Shown: positions 44,967-54,612, numbered from the stretch's first letter. The stretch: 64,000 bases of DNA from Achromobacter insolitus (GCF_002209555.1 NZ_NJIF01000005.1:246067-310066); one strand, 5' to 3'. Notes: generated from the letters alone by a model not told the origin. Made by a program: numbers and translations.

Positions 44967-47900
44967 TGCTCGCCTACGCCCCGGATCTCAGGCCGGTACA
45001 TGTCTTCGGCCACCGTCGACGGCACCGCGTAGCGGCCCGGCGTCACCACCCGCACCAGGTAGAACACGTCCACCTTGCCGCGCCCCAGCGACACAGCGGC
45101 CACATAACGGTCGTCGCGGAATTCGCGGTGCTTGATGTTGGGATCGGACATGGCTTCCGCAACGCGGCGTCCGCCGATGGTCCATTCCTGCATCTCGGGG
45201 CTTTGCGACAGGTTCAGGTTTTCGACTTCAAAACCCGCCGGCACGCGGTCCACCAGCAAGCCATCTGGAATGTTCTGGTTGGCGCTGGCCTGCACCCACA
45301 CCACCAGCATGTCGCCGGTCTGCAGGCTGCCGCCATCCCACGGGCGGCCGTCCGGACGGTACCAGCCGCGCTTGAGCTGGATCACGTCATTGCGCGGCGC
45401 GGGCGCGGTGGTCGGACTGCCCTGGATGTCGTATTCGACGAACAGGGACTGGCTGCCGGTGTTCAGCAACTGCACGCCGGCCAGATCGGCCGCCGACAGC
45501 GACACGGTCTGGTCGCTGGTGCCGCCAGCGAGCGCCTTGGTGGAACCGTTGACGGTCAACGTGGCGGACCAGGGCGTGGCCTTGTCGCCGCCCATGGCCC
45601 GGGCGGCCAGCAGCAGGGACATCTGCTCTTGCGTCGACAGGTACGAGCGGTTACCCAGGCGGGAAGCCAACTGCGTCAGCAAGTTGTCCAGGCGCTCGTG
45701 ATGCAGCTCGTACTTGTTGGCAATCGCATAGGCCAGCGCGTAGTCACGCACGCTGCTGCCATAGTCGCCCAGCCATTCGTCGTAATAGCCGGAGTTGCGG
45801 CGGGTGTTCAAACCGTACTCCCGCGCCATGGCCTGATCGAGCGCGCTCTTCATGCGCCCTTCGTCGCCCATGAGCTTGAACGCTGCCGCCAGCTGGACCA
45901 GCGGCAGCGGCGAACGGGCACGCTCCTGGTAGTTGTCGTACAGCTGGCGCACCGTGGACAGCGGCGCCTTCTTGTCGCGCGCCAGCGCCAGGGCGGCCGT
46001 GGCCAGGCCGGCAAAGCGGCGGTGATCTTCCCGCAGAATGTTGGCGTCGTTGGAATCGTAACGTCCGGATTCGACATTGCGCTTCAGGTTGGCCGACCAG
46101 GTGCCGAACGCGCCAGAGCTCTGCTGCACCTGCTCCAGCAGCCACTGACGCGAACGGTCCAGCGATGCTTCAGGCACTTCGAAACCGTTGTCGCGGGCGT
46201 CCTGCATGAAGCCGACGGCGTAGGCCGTCAGCCACACGTCGCGCGAGGACGAACTGCTCCACAGGTTGTAAGAACCGACGGCATTGCGCATGCCCGCCAG
46301 GCGGCCGATCGCGCCGGCCACCTTGGCTTCGCGCTCGGCCTGCGTGCGCGGCTTGAGGCCGAACTGCTTGGCCGCGGCCTCATCGAGCATGACCCACGGC
46401 AGGGTCGCGCTGATGGTCTGCTCGGTGCAACCGTAGGGGTAGTTGAGCAGTCCTTCGACCAGGCGGTTGACGTTGATCGGCGGACGGTTCGATACCGTCA
46501 TGCTGACCGTGGTCGAATCAGGGTAGTAGGAAGCCACCCAAGACGCCTGCGGCGCGTTGGTCTCGCCCGGATTCAGGCGCAAGCGGCGCACCTGGCGCTC
46601 CGCCGCGTAGGCGGGTTGCACCTGCAGCACGGACTCGCGCACGATGCGCACGGGCTTGCCACCGCCCTGCCCGTCGACGGTCAGGCGCATCAGGCCCAGG
46701 CCGTACGAGCCCGTGGTGGTCGCAGTGAAGCGCAGCGTGGTGCGCTGCTTGTCCTTCAGGGTCACGGTCTTGACGCCGTCCACAATGCCCAATGGGTCCA
46801 GCGCTTCAAGCTTGACCGTCACCTTCTGTTCGGCGCCGCTCAGGTTGGTCACATCCAGCGCGATCGCAGCCTGGTCGCCCGGCGTAATGAAACGCGGCGT
46901 GTTCAGCTCGGCCACGATGGGCGCCGCCACCACCATTTCGGTGTCGGTGCTGCCATAGTTGTCGGGCGTGAACGCCACCGCCATCAGGCGCAGCGTGCCG
47001 TTGAAGTCGGGCAGGTCCAGCGGGATGTCCGCCTCGCCTTGCGCATTCAGCGTCACCGGGCCCGAGAACAGGTCGACCAGCTTGACCTTCTTGGGCAGGC
47101 TCTTGCTGTCGCCGCGCATGGCGGCGTCGCCGCCCCACTTCAGCTTGCCCTTGGTGCCGTCCATCTTCTCGATCAGCTTGCCGTACATGTCCAGCAATTC
47201 GGGCGCGTAGCGATGCTTGCCGAAGAAGTAATCCAGCGGGTCGGGCGTGCGGTACTGGTTGATGTTCAGGATACCGACGTCCACGGCGGACAGGGTCACC
47301 GTGGCCTGCTTGCCCTGGGCGCCGTCGACCTTGACGCGCACGGTCGTCTTGGTCTCCGGCACGGCCTTGGCGGCGGCCGTCAGCTTGACGTCCAGCTTGC
47401 GGTCGGCGCTGGCAATGGGCAGGAAGGTCAGGCCCAGCGCGCGCGCCGGCGTCACGCGATCGCCTTCGCTACCGGGACGGAACACCGCAGCCGCGATGTA
47501 CAGGTCGTGACGCTTCCAGCTTTTATCAACGGGGATCTCGACCTGCGTGCCCGTCGCCTTCACGGCCACCCAGGTCGACCACAGCATGCGGTCGCCTTCG
47601 ACGGTGATGAGCGCCTGGCCGTCATGCGGCGGAGTCAGGGTCAGCTTGACGGTATCGCCCGGCTTGGCCGGCACGCCTTCAAGCTTCATCTGCACGCGGT
47701 CGGGACGGTTGCCCATGGCATCGGCGTCCTGCGCGTTCCAGCCCGCATAGAAGCGGTAGCGCATGGTCTGGCCGGTTTCCGGATCCGCGATTTCCAGGCG
47801 GTAACGACCCCACTTCACCGGCACGGTCAGCTGGGCGCGGTCGTTCAGCGCGATTTCGCGCGAATCCACCAATTCCTCGGTTTCGGTATAGCCGCTGTTC

Positions 47901-50122
47901 CAGCCGCGTTGGTCATCGAAACGCCAGTAATACTGGCGCTCTTCGCGGTACAGGCGCATTTGCGCCTGAGCGAGCGGCGCGATCTTGCCCTGCGCATCCA
48001 CGCGCAGCACTTCAAAACCGGCGGGCGCGCCTTCGCGGGCCACGTCGCCGTCAAACTGCGGACGCACGGCGATCAGGCGATCGGCGGGCCAGACACTGCG
48101 CTCGATCGAGCGCACCACGGGGCGGCCGCCGGATTCCAGCAGGCTGGCCGACACGCGCACCTTCATGGGCGAACGCGTGCCGCTGGTGCGAGGATCGACC
48201 TCAAGTTCGCCCCGGCCCTTGTCGTCCAGAGCCGTTTCGGGCAGTTCCTCGAAGTGGCGGCGAGCATCGTCGGCAACGTCGCCGAAAATGAAGCCTGGCC
48301 ATTCCTGGGGCAGCGCATAACGGTCGCGCTTGACCTGGAAGCTGGACAGCAGGCGGTTGCCGGCGGCGGGCGCGCCGTAGAGATAGTCGCCCTGCACGTC
48401 CACGGTCAGGGTTTCGTCCGGCGACAGCACTTCCTGTCCGGAGGTCAGCGCCATTTTCATGCGCTCGGGCAGGAATTCCTCGACCTGGAACTTCCAGGAC
48501 GCGTCCGGCGCGCGCGACGCGGGGTCCACGCGCAGTTCCAGCATCCAGGTGCCCGTCTGCGCGTCCAGGGGCAGATCGATGCTGCGCTCGATGTAACCCG
48601 GCAGGTCCTTCCTGGGCTGCCACAGCGTGGTCAACACCGTGCGGCCATCGGGGCGCTTGATGGTGGCGGTCAGGGGCGACGGCGTCAGCACGCGGCCGTC
48701 CAGGTCGCGCGGCAGCACCGACACATTGAAGGTTTCGCCGGGGCGGTACAGATTTCGACCGGCATAGACAAACAGGTTGTTGGGGCGGGAAATATGGCCG
48801 CCGGTATCGAATTCCGACAGGTCCAGGGCGGGTTCGCCCAGGGCCAGTACCGTCATTTCCTTGTCGCGCGAGGCGCGGATGACGCGCGCATTGGCGAAAC
48901 TGCCGTCAAAGCGCACATGGCCTTGGCCATCCGCGGCGGCCTTGGCCAGCGACTTGCCTGCGCCGTCGACCAGTTCGAACACGGCGCCCGAGATCGCGGT
49001 GCCGCTCTTCAGGGAGACGGAATACGCCTCGATGCGGTCGCTGTAGCGGCGCGCGTGCAGACCGATGTCGCTGACGTAGAAATACGTCACCTGGTATTCG
49101 TAACGGAAACGGCCAGGCTGGCTCATCACCGCGATGTAGATGCCAGGCTCCTGCAGTTCCTTGATGCCTTCGACCGGCAAGAACGTCACATGACGGCGGT
49201 TGGGCTTATCGTCGGTAAGGAAGCGGCCTTGATAGACGCTGGTCGTCAGCGAATTCAGGCGGTCCAGGTCCCAGTTGCTGACCGAGCCTTTCAGGCTGCG
49301 ATTGTCGGAATAGCGCCAACCGTCCTCTTCGCTGTCACCGTCATCCTCTTCATCGGCGGAGGCGCTGCTGCGGCCCACGCCCAGAACCGTGTCGAACAGC
49401 TCCGGCACGCGTTCCGGCGACACGCGCAGAAACTGCACGTCCACTTCGGACACGTTCACCGTGGCCACCGGCAGGCCGCCATTCTGCCCGGCCGGCAACA
49501 CCACGCCGCGGCTGGCGAAATAGAACGACGGCGGCATGGCCTGCGTATTCACCTCGCAGTTCGATGCGTCCGCCAGCTTGACCCCGGCGCCGGCGCCAGG
49601 CAGCCCGGCGCGCACCGAGATCGCGTAGGAACGCTGCGGCTGCACATAGGGGAAATAAACCATGCGGGGGTTGTCGCCCACCACCCAGTTGCCCTTCAGG
49701 ATCTTGCCCTTGGGCGCCGAGTCGCCCGGCCGTACCGAGGCCGGCTGATCGCCGTTGGTGGCGGCCGATTCCGTGTCCCGATCGGTCGCGGTGCCGGTAT
49801 CCGTCACCTGCAGAAAGCCGTCCAGATTGGCCTTGGCGTCTACCGGTTGCGTGAAAGTCACCGCCAGCGCCAGCGTATCGTTGTACTGGCGAGGCTGGCA
49901 GGAAAGCGCCGCGAACGGATCGGCTGCGCCAACCACGGCGCTGGCAGGCAAGGCCGGCTTGGCGTCGCCGCCGCCCGCCGCAGGCGCAGGCTGCGACACG
50001 ACGGCTGGCGCCGGATTGGCGGGCTGGCGTTCCTTGCCCATCCACCAGCCCACGCCGATGGCGCCGGCCAATACAACGACCCCGGCTGTCGCCAGCCAGG
50101 CCTTGCTGATCTTTCCACTCAC
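44921..50122 (-). CDS. yfhM: Bacterial alpha-2-macroglobulin (YfhM type)
   Basis: 1733 aa from GTG 50122, preceded by GGGAG; GTG 50140 is a longer alternative. Bacterial macroglobulins trap attacking proteases covalently in the periplasm. The internal thioester motif is intact: 'YPYGCTEQT' with Cys1232. Macroglobulin repeats precede it ('NNLFVYAGRNLYRPGETFNVS') and an alpha-helical thioester domain follows. The N-terminus is an uncleaved-looking anchor ('AWLATAGVVVLAGAIGVGWWMGK') without a lipobox Cys, unlike the E. coli lipoprotein. Coupled to pbpC. Confidence 0.93.
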   Translation of the reverse strand: MSGKISKAWLATAGVVVLAGAIGVGWWMGKERQPANPAPAVVSQPAPAAGGGDAKPALPASAVVGAADPFAALSCQPRQYNDTLALAVTFTQPVDAKANLDGFLQVTDTGTATDRDTESAATNGDQPASVRPGDSAPKGKILKGNWVVGDNPRMVYFPYVQPQRSYAISVRAGLPGAGAGVKLADASNCEVNTQAMPPSFYFASRGVVLPAGQNGGLPVATVNVSEVDVQFLRVSPERVPELFDTVLGVGRSSASADEEDDGDSEEDGWRYSDNRSLKGSVSNWDLDRLNSLTTSVYQGRFLTDDKPNRRHVTFLPVEGIKELQEPGIYIAVMSQPGRFRYEYQVTYFYVSDIGLHARRYSDRIEAYSVSLKSGTAISGAVFELVDGAGKSLAKAAADGQGHVRFDGSFANARVIRASRDKEMTVLALGEPALDLSEFDTGGHISRPNNLFVYAGRNLYRPGETFNVSVLPRDLDGRVLTPSPLTATIKRPDGRTVLTTLWQPRKDLPGYIERSIDLPLDAQTGTWMLELRVDPASRAPDASWKFQVEEFLPERMKMALTSGQEVLSPDETLTVDVQGDYLYGAPAAGNRLLSSFQVKRDRYALPQEWPGFIFGDVADDARRHFEELPETALDDKGRGELEVDPRTSGTRSPMKVRVSASLLESGGRPVVRSIERSVWPADRLIAVRPQFDGDVAREGAPAGFEVLRVDAQGKIAPLAQAQMRLYREERQYYWRFDDQRGWNSGYTETEELVDSREIALNDRAQLTVPVKWGRYRLEIADPETGQTMRYRFYAGWNAQDADAMGNRPDRVQMKLEGVPAKPGDTVKLTLTPPHDGQALITVEGDRMLWSTWVAVKATGTQVEIPVDKSWKRHDLYIAAAVFRPGSEGDRVTPARALGLTFLPIASADRKLDVKLTAAAKAVPETKTTVRVKVDGAQGKQATVTLSAVDVGILNINQYRTPDPLDYFFGKHRYAPELLDMYGKLIEKMDGTKGKLKWGGDAAMRGDSKSLPKKVKLVDLFSGPVTLNAQGEADIPLDLPDFNGTLRLMAVAFTPDNYGSTDTEMVVAAPIVAELNTPRFITPGDQAAIALDVTNLSGAEQKVTVKLEALDPLGIVDGVKTVTLKDKQRTTLRFTATTTGSYGLGLMRLTVDGQGGGKPVRIVRESVLQVQPAYAAERQVRRLRLNPGETNAPQASWVASYYPDSTTVSMTVSNRPPINVNRLVEGLLNYPYGCTEQTISATLPWVMLDEAAAKQFGLKPRTQAEREAKVAGAIGRLAGMRNAVGSYNLWSSSSSRDVWLTAYAVGFMQDARDNGFEVPEASLDRSRQWLLEQVQQSSGAFGTWSANLKRNVESGRYDSNDANILREDHRRFAGLATAALALARDKKAPLSTVRQLYDNYQERARSPLPLVQLAAAFKLMGDEGRMKSALDQAMAREYGLNTRRNSGYYDEWLGDYGSSVRDYALAYAIANKYELHHERLDNLLTQLASRLGNRSYLSTQEQMSLLLAARAMGGDKATPWSATLTVNGSTKALAGGTSDQTVSLSAADLAGVQLLNTGSQSLFVEYDIQGSPTTAPAPRNDVIQLKRGWYRPDGRPWDGGSLQTGDMLVVWVQASANQNIPDGLLVDRVPAGFEVENLNLSQSPEMQEWTIGGRRVAEAMSDPNIKHREFRDDRYVAAVSLGRGKVDVFYLVRVVTPGRYAVPSTVAEDMYRPEIRGVGEQWSTVEIRDRGAKRP

Positions 50123-50239
50123 GGTAAATCTCCCGCTCACTCAAATTCAGACGCACCGCTCCTTTGCGGCGGAGCTGCCGACCTGATCACTCCGCGCGCT
50201 TCTCCGGTGCGCGGATACTACTTTTCAAAATAACCTGAC

Positions 50240-50266
50240 AACACAACGCCGCCATGACAGGCGGCG
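50240..50266 (-). terminator. Hairpin between clpS and the macroglobulin gene
   Basis: CGCCGCC (50247-50253) pairs with GGCGGCG (50260-50266). On the leftward transcript it comes 17 bases after the clpS stop and is followed by TTGTGTTGT, a moderately T-rich tract. A weak terminator that would partly separate clpS from yfhM. Confidence 0.5.
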
Positions 50267-50282
50267 CATTGGATGCTGGGAT

Positions 50283-50597
50283 TCAGACGGGTTCCATCAC
50301 GCATTGCAAGGGGTGCTGGCGTGCCCGTGCGTATTGGGCTACCTGCGCGATGCGTGTCGCGGCGAGGTCCCGGGGATACACCCCGCATACTCCCCGACCT
50401 TCGTGATGCACCTGCAACATGATCCTCGTAGCCTCTTCGTGATTCTTATTGAAGAACTTTTGCAGTACTTTCACGACGAACTCCATCGGGGTGTAGTCGT
50501 CGTTCAGCAGCAGGACCTGATACATCGGAGGCGGCGCGGCGCGCGCCGGAGCCTTCTCGACGGCCAAATCATGCTGGGTATCCAAGGTAGAACTCAT
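50283..50597 (-). CDS. clpS: ClpS, N-end-rule adaptor for ClpAP
   Basis: 104 aa with a short disordered N-terminus and the ClpS core: '[24 protein letters not shown]' (the Asn-Asp-Asp pocket that holds destabilising N-terminal residues), '[19 protein letters not shown]' and the C-terminal '[12 protein letters not shown]'. Delivers N-degron substrates to ClpA. Divergent from the cold-shock gene across 225 bp. Separated from clpA by yfhM and pbpC, an unusual arrangement since the two are normally adjacent. Confidence 0.96.
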   Translation of the reverse strand: MSSTLDTQHDLAVEKAPARAAPPPMYQVLLLNDDYTPMEFVVKVLQKFFNKNHEEATRIMLQVHHEGRGVCGVYPRDLAATRIAQVAQYARARQHPLQCVMEPV

Positions 50598-50679
50598 AGG
50601 GCCGCTATTCTATTTAAACTGGGGACGGCTAGCGTGCAACTTACGGAAAATTACACGTAGAAATGCGTAGTTTCCATAC

Positions 50680-50709
50680 TTGACGCCGCAAAGAAAAGCG
50701 GCGCATTAT
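50680..50709 (+). promoter_or_regulatory. Candidate promoter and long leader of the cold-shock gene
   Basis: TTGACG (50680-50685) and CATTAT (50704-50709) with an 18-base spacer. Transcription would start near 50716, giving a leader of roughly 105 nt before the ATG at 50823, as is typical of cold-shock mRNAs whose leader folds in a temperature-dependent way. A DnaA-box-like TTATCCACG overlaps the -10 region at 50706-50714. Confidence 0.5.
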
Positions 50710-50822
50710 CCACGCATTCTGGGGTTTTCAACGCATCGAAAATCTGCCAGGAAGCCGGAGGGGGGACAGGGGTCTAGGCCGCGATGCCCTTCGTCAACAT
50801 ACGATTCAATGAGGCAGTCCGC

Positions 50823-51068
50823 ATGTCTGATACGACCGCAACCGCCGTCCAAGGGGACAATCCCAAATCGACGGGCACCGTCAAATGGTTCAACGATGCA
50901 AAGGGGTTCGGCTTCATTACGCCCGACGACGGCGGTGAAGATCTGTTCGCCCATTTTTCGTCCATCCAGATGAATGGTTTTAAAACCCTGAAAGAAGGCC
51001 AGAAAGTGGCCTTCGAGATTATTCAGGGGCCCAAAGGCAAACAGGCACTTAATATCACGGCTGCCTGA
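50823..51068 (+). CDS. CspA-family cold-shock protein
   Basis: 81 aa from ATG 50823 with GAGG upstream; an in-frame ATG at 50784 would add 13 residues but has no site. The oligonucleotide-binding fold shows RNP1 'KGFGFITP' and RNP2 'DLFAHFSSI'. Binds single-stranded RNA and melts structure. A short polar N-terminal extension ('[16 protein letters not shown]') precedes the fold. The csp/clpS divergent neighbourhood recalls the cspD-clpS order of enterics. Confidence 0.92.
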   Translation: MSDTTATAVQGDNPKSTGTVKWFNDAKGFGFITPDDGGEDLFAHFSSIQMNGFKTLKEGQKVAFEIIQGPKGKQALNITAA

Positions 51069-51109
51069 GTTACCCTTTAAAGCGCAACGGTAAGGTTGCG
51101 CCATTATTC

Positions 51110-51145
51110 AGGCGGGGCTTTCGGGCCCCGCCTTGTTATTTTTCA
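51110..51145 (+). terminator. Rho-independent terminator after the cold-shock gene
   Basis: A 9-bp stem, AGGCGGGGC (51110-51118) with GCCCCGCCT (51125-51133), loop of six, then TTGTTATTTTT. Lies 42 bp past the csp stop. Confidence 0.85.
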
Positions 51146-51161
51146 TTCATTGCGCCAGGTC

Positions 51162-51665
51162 ATGCCCAAGAACGCCGTTTTATTTCCTGTCAGCCTCACG
51201 TTGTTCAAGACAGCGTTCTTCAGAAACCTCCTGCCGAAAGCCCTGGCCTCCATTGCGCTGGCCTTGCCTGCGGTTGCCGGCGCGCAACAGACTGGCCCGC
51301 AAGCCCCTCTGCCCACTACCCAACTTTCGGCCGGCATCCATATTATCCGCGCAGAAGTCGCGAACACGGAAGCCACCCGGCGAGACGGCCTGATGTTCCG
51401 CAAGGAGCTGCCCGGCAACGACGGCATGCTCTTTGTCTTCGAACAGCCCGACGTGCAGTGCTTCTGGATGCGCAATACCATCCTGCCGCTCTCGATTGCC
51501 TTTATCGCCGACGATGGCACGATCGTCAACATCGAGGACATGGCGCCCCAGACCGAGGATCCACATTGCGCCAAGAAGCCGGTGCGCTACGCCCTCGAAA
51601 TGGCGCAGGGCTGGTTCGAGCAGCACGGAATCAAGGCCGGCAAAAAGCTGGACGGCCTGCCCTGA
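51162..51665 (+). CDS. DUF192-family exported protein
   Basis: 167 aa from ATG 51162 (weak ribosome-binding site; the frame is open to 51096). Signal peptide with a long n-region, cleaved near 'AVAGA-QQ'. The DUF192 core is clear: 'ATRRDGLMFRKELPGNDGMLFVFEQPDVQCFWMRNTILPLSIAFI...G.IV.IEDM' and the C-terminal 'ALEMAQGWFEQHGIKAGKKL'. Function of the family is unknown. Independent unit between two terminators. Confidence 0.88.
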   Translation: MPKNAVLFPVSLTLFKTAFFRNLLPKALASIALALPAVAGAQQTGPQAPLPTTQLSAGIHIIRAEVANTEATRRDGLMFRKELPGNDGMLFVFEQPDVQCFWMRNTILPLSIAFIADDGTIVNIEDMAPQTEDPHCAKKPVRYALEMAQGWFEQHGIKAGKKLDGLP

Positions 51666-51703
51666 AGCTGGCGCCGCGCCCAGCCGGCATCACGCAACAA
51701 CGG

Positions 51704-51733
51704 AAAGGGAGCCACGAAGGCTCCCTTTTTCGT
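51704..51733 (+). terminator. Rho-independent terminator after the DUF192 gene
   Basis: AAAGGGAGCC (51704-51713) pairs with GGCTCCCTTT (51719-51728) across a five-base loop and continues into T. It may also end leftward transcripts of the thiolase gene, whose stop is 50 bp away. Confidence 0.85.
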
Positions 51734-51776
51734 TCCTGCGAGGAACGGACCGCAAGCGGCCCGCCGCCTCTGGCGA

Positions 51777-52982
51777 TTACACGCGCTCGATGATCAGCGC
51801 GATGCCCTGGCCCACGCCGATGCACATGGTGCACAGCGCATAGCGGCCGCCGGTGCGGTGCAACTGGTTGATCGCGGTGGTAGCCAGACGCGCGCCGCTG
51901 GCGCCCAGCGGGTGACCCAGGGCGATCGCGCCGCCATTGGGATTCACGCGCGGGTCGTTGTCGGCAATGCCCAACTGGCGCAGCACGGCCAAACCCTGGG
52001 CGGCGAACGCCTCGTTCAGCTCGATCACGTCCATTTGCTCCAGCTTCAGGCCGGTCTGCGCCAGCACTTTCAGCGTGGCCGGCGCCGGGCCGATGCCCAT
52101 GATGCGCGGAGCAACGCCGGCGGTGGCCATGCCGACCACGCGGGCGCGCGGGGTCAGGCCGTGACGGGCGGCACCCTTTTCGTCGGCCAGCAGCAGCGCA
52201 GCGGCGCCGTCGTTCACGCCCGAAGCATTACCTGCCGTGACGGTACCGCCTTCGCGGACCACGCCCTTCAGCTTGGCCAGCGATTCCAGGCTGGTTTCAC
52301 GCGGGTGCTCGTCCTTGCTGACGACGATGGGATCGCCCTTTTTCTGGGCGATCGACACCGGCACGATCTCGGTGTCGAAAAAGCCTTCCTGCTGCGCGCG
52401 CGCGGTCTTCTGCTGGCTGGCCAGCGCGAACAAGTCCTGGTCTTCGCGGTTGATCTTGAAATCGTCGGCAACGTTCTCGGCCGTTTCGGGCATCGAATCC
52501 ACGCCGTATTGCGCCTTCATCAGTTTGTTGATGAAACGCCAGCCGATCGTGGTGTCGTAGATGGCGGCGCTGCGCGAGAACGCGCTGTCAGCCTTGCCCA
52601 TGACGAAAGGCGCGCGGCTCATGCTTTCCACGCCGCCAGCCAGCATCAGGCCGGCTTCACCCGCGCGGATGGCGCGCGCAGCGCTGCCGATGGCATCCAG
52701 GCCCGAACCGCACAGGCGGTTGACGGTGGCGCCGGGCACTTCGATCGGCAGGCCGGCCAACAGCGTCGCCATGCGGGCCACGTTACGGTTGTCTTCACCG
52801 GCCTGGTTGGCGCAACCCATGATCGCGTCGTCCAGTTCTTCCCAGCGCACGCCGGGATTGCGTGCCACCAGCGCCTTGATGGCTACGGCAGCGAGATCGT
52901 CGGGGCGCACGGAAGCCAGCGCGCCGCCGTAGCGGCCGAAGGGGGTGCGGATCGCATCACAGATATAAGCATGCACGGTCAT
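51777..52982 (-). CDS. Thiolase, 3-oxoadipyl-CoA thiolase type
   Basis: 401 aa type II thiolase. Nucleophile Cys91 ('NRLCGSGLDA'), the histidine loop 'GGAIALGHPLGASG' and the second Cys387 ('TMCIGVGQG'). 'AYICDAIRTPFGRYGGALASVRPDDLAA' and 'DDAIMGCANQAGEDNRNVARMA' are the wording of PcaF/PaaJ 3-oxoadipyl-CoA thiolases rather than acetoacetyl-CoA thiolases. It would complete the pathway that maleylacetate reductase (9.4 kb) enters, though the genes are unlinked here. General beta-ketothiolase activity cannot be excluded. Confidence 0.88.
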   Translation of the reverse strand: MTVHAYICDAIRTPFGRYGGALASVRPDDLAAVAIKALVARNPGVRWEELDDAIMGCANQAGEDNRNVARMATLLAGLPIEVPGATVNRLCGSGLDAIGSAARAIRAGEAGLMLAGGVESMSRAPFVMGKADSAFSRSAAIYDTTIGWRFINKLMKAQYGVDSMPETAENVADDFKINREDQDLFALASQQKTARAQQEGFFDTEIVPVSIAQKKGDPIVVSKDEHPRETSLESLAKLKGVVREGGTVTAGNASGVNDGAAALLLADEKGAARHGLTPRARVVGMATAGVAPRIMGIGPAPATLKVLAQTGLKLEQMDVIELNEAFAAQGLAVLRQLGIADNDPRVNPNGGAIALGHPLGASGARLATTAINQLHRTGGRYALCTMCIGVGQGIALIIERV

Positions 52983-53106
52983 GGGAAGCTCGAAGTAAGT
53001 GAGAAAAAACCGGATCGGCCGATCTTAACGCAGCGCTTTCGCGCCAAGTTGGTGCACTTGCGGGATGTCCGCCCCACGGACAGTGTCCAATGGCTGTTCA
53101 CCCTAA

Positions 53107-53137
53107 GCGTGCCCCCAGGCACCGCGACGGGGCACGC
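53107..53137 (-). terminator. Hairpin downstream of the ClC gene
   Basis: GCGTGCCCC (53107-53115) pairs with GGGGCACGC (53129-53137) with a 13-base loop, nine bases beyond the ClC stop on the minus strand. No T-run follows. Possibly a Rho-aided end point. Confidence 0.4.
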
Positions 53138-53145
53138 GGCCGGGA

Positions 53146-54540
53146 TCAGGGCGCGGGCGGTCTGGCGGCGCGCGCCGCGTCCACGATGGCCTGCCTGCGG
53201 AAACGCCCCGCGGCCAGGTGATAGAACGGTTGCGGGCAGAACTGGCGCGACACTCCAGAGGCCAGCAAGGATCCGACCAGCAGCCAGAACAGCATGGGCT
53301 GGCTGCCCGTCATTTCCATCACCACCACGCTGGCGGTAAGCGGCGCCTGGGTCGCGGCAGCCAGGAAAGCGGCCATGGAAATCAATACCAGCACGCGGTG
53401 GTCGACGCCCTCTCCCGCCAGTTGCCAGATGTGATGGCCGATGCCCGCCCCGGTGGTCAGGGCCGGCGTGAAGATGCCCCCAGGAATGCCGGCCCAATAG
53501 GAGGCGACGGTCGCGGCCAGCTTGGCCAGGCCGAAGCTGGCCGGCGCCGTATCCTTCCCGGACAGCAGATCCGCCGCCACGCCATAGCCCGTGCCATAGA
53601 CGCTGCCGGCCGTGGACAAGCCGATCACCGCCAGGATCAGCCCCATGATGAAGGCCGTCCAGATCGGATGCGCGCGGATCCAGGCACGCCAGGACTGCGG
53701 AGCGCTGCCGGCCGCCCCTTTGCCGAGCAAGCGGGCGAAAATGCCGCCCAACGCGCCATTGAGGGCGGCGCAAATGGCCACCCACATCACCATGCCATGG
53801 GTGAGCGGCGCGCCGCCAAATACGCCGAAATACGGGTTGTTGCCCACCACGGCCACAACCAGGAAGCCCGAGGCCAACACCCCGATCAGGACCAGCCGCT
53901 GCCAACGCAACACCGTACCCCTGCCCAGCTCCTCGATTGCGAAGATGACACCGGCCAGCGGCGCATTGAAGGCGGCGGCCAGGCCGCCCGCGGCGCCGGC
54001 GGCGATCAGTTCATTGGCATGAAAGCCGCGCAGCTGCACGCCGCGCCGCTTCCAGAAATCGCCCCAGGCCAGCATGAGGGCGGCGCCCACCTGGACCGAC
54101 GGCCCCTCGCGTCCGATCGATGCACCCGCCAGCATGCCGAAGAACGCAAGGGGAATCTTCCAGAGGGTCTGCCCCAAGGCGACCAGGCTGTTCTGGCTGG
54201 GGCCCGGCGGCAGCGACAAGGCGCCAATGACCTGGGGAATGCCGCTGCCAGAGGCGTTTGGCGCAAAACGCAGGGTCAGCCAACGCAAGGCAGCCAGGCT
54301 CAGGGGCAGGACCAGCAGAGCCAGCCAGCCGTTGTAGGCCACCCACTCCCGATTCCACTCCAGCGCCTTGTCGGCCAGATAGGCAAAGCCCAGCGACATC
54401 AACGCCACCAGGCCAGCGCCTCCGAGCAGCAGTCCCATCTGCACGCTCTTGCGCGACAGGCGATTGATCTGGCGCACCTTGCGATGCGCCCATCGGCGCG
54501 GGCCGGCCAAAAGCCGGCGTAGAGGGTCGGGCAGGTTCAT
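53146..54540 (-). CDS. ClC-family chloride channel/transporter
   Basis: 464 aa from ATG 54540 (no strong Shine-Dalgarno; the frame is open to 54603). The three selectivity motifs are present: 'GSGIPQ', 'GREGPSVQ' with the gating Glu, and 'GIFTPAL'; 'FAIEELGRGT' carries the internal proton Glu, so a Cl-/H+ antiporter is more likely than a passive channel. About 18 membrane segments. Bacterial ClC antiporters help in acid resistance. Single gene between the thiolase and chemoreceptor. Confidence 0.93.
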   Translation of the reverse strand: MNLPDPLRRLLAGPRRWAHRKVRQINRLSRKSVQMGLLLGGAGLVALMSLGFAYLADKALEWNREWVAYNGWLALLVLPLSLAALRWLTLRFAPNASGSGIPQVIGALSLPPGPSQNSLVALGQTLWKIPLAFFGMLAGASIGREGPSVQVGAALMLAWGDFWKRRGVQLRGFHANELIAAGAAGGLAAAFNAPLAGVIFAIEELGRGTVLRWQRLVLIGVLASGFLVVAVVGNNPYFGVFGGAPLTHGMVMWVAICAALNGALGGIFARLLGKGAAGSAPQSWRAWIRAHPIWTAFIMGLILAVIGLSTAGSVYGTGYGVAADLLSGKDTAPASFGLAKLAATVASYWAGIPGGIFTPALTTGAGIGHHIWQLAGEGVDHRVLVLISMAAFLAAATQAPLTASVVVMEMTGSQPMLFWLLVGSLLASGVSRQFCPQPFYHLAAGRFRRQAIVDAARAARPPAP

Positions 54541-54612
54541 GGGCAGGAGCCGGCGCGGTTGAAAGTGGCTAACCTTACCATTCGCTCCTGACCAACAGCC
54601 CAAAGCGCAGGA

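Noticed and set aside
44966..50233. 1755-codon plus-strand frame antisense to the alpha-2-macroglobulin gene
   Set aside because: Long antisense frames are expected in GC-rich genes with strong third-position bias; the translation is low-complexity (His/Arg/Gly-rich) and has no domain, whereas the minus strand encodes a complete family protein.
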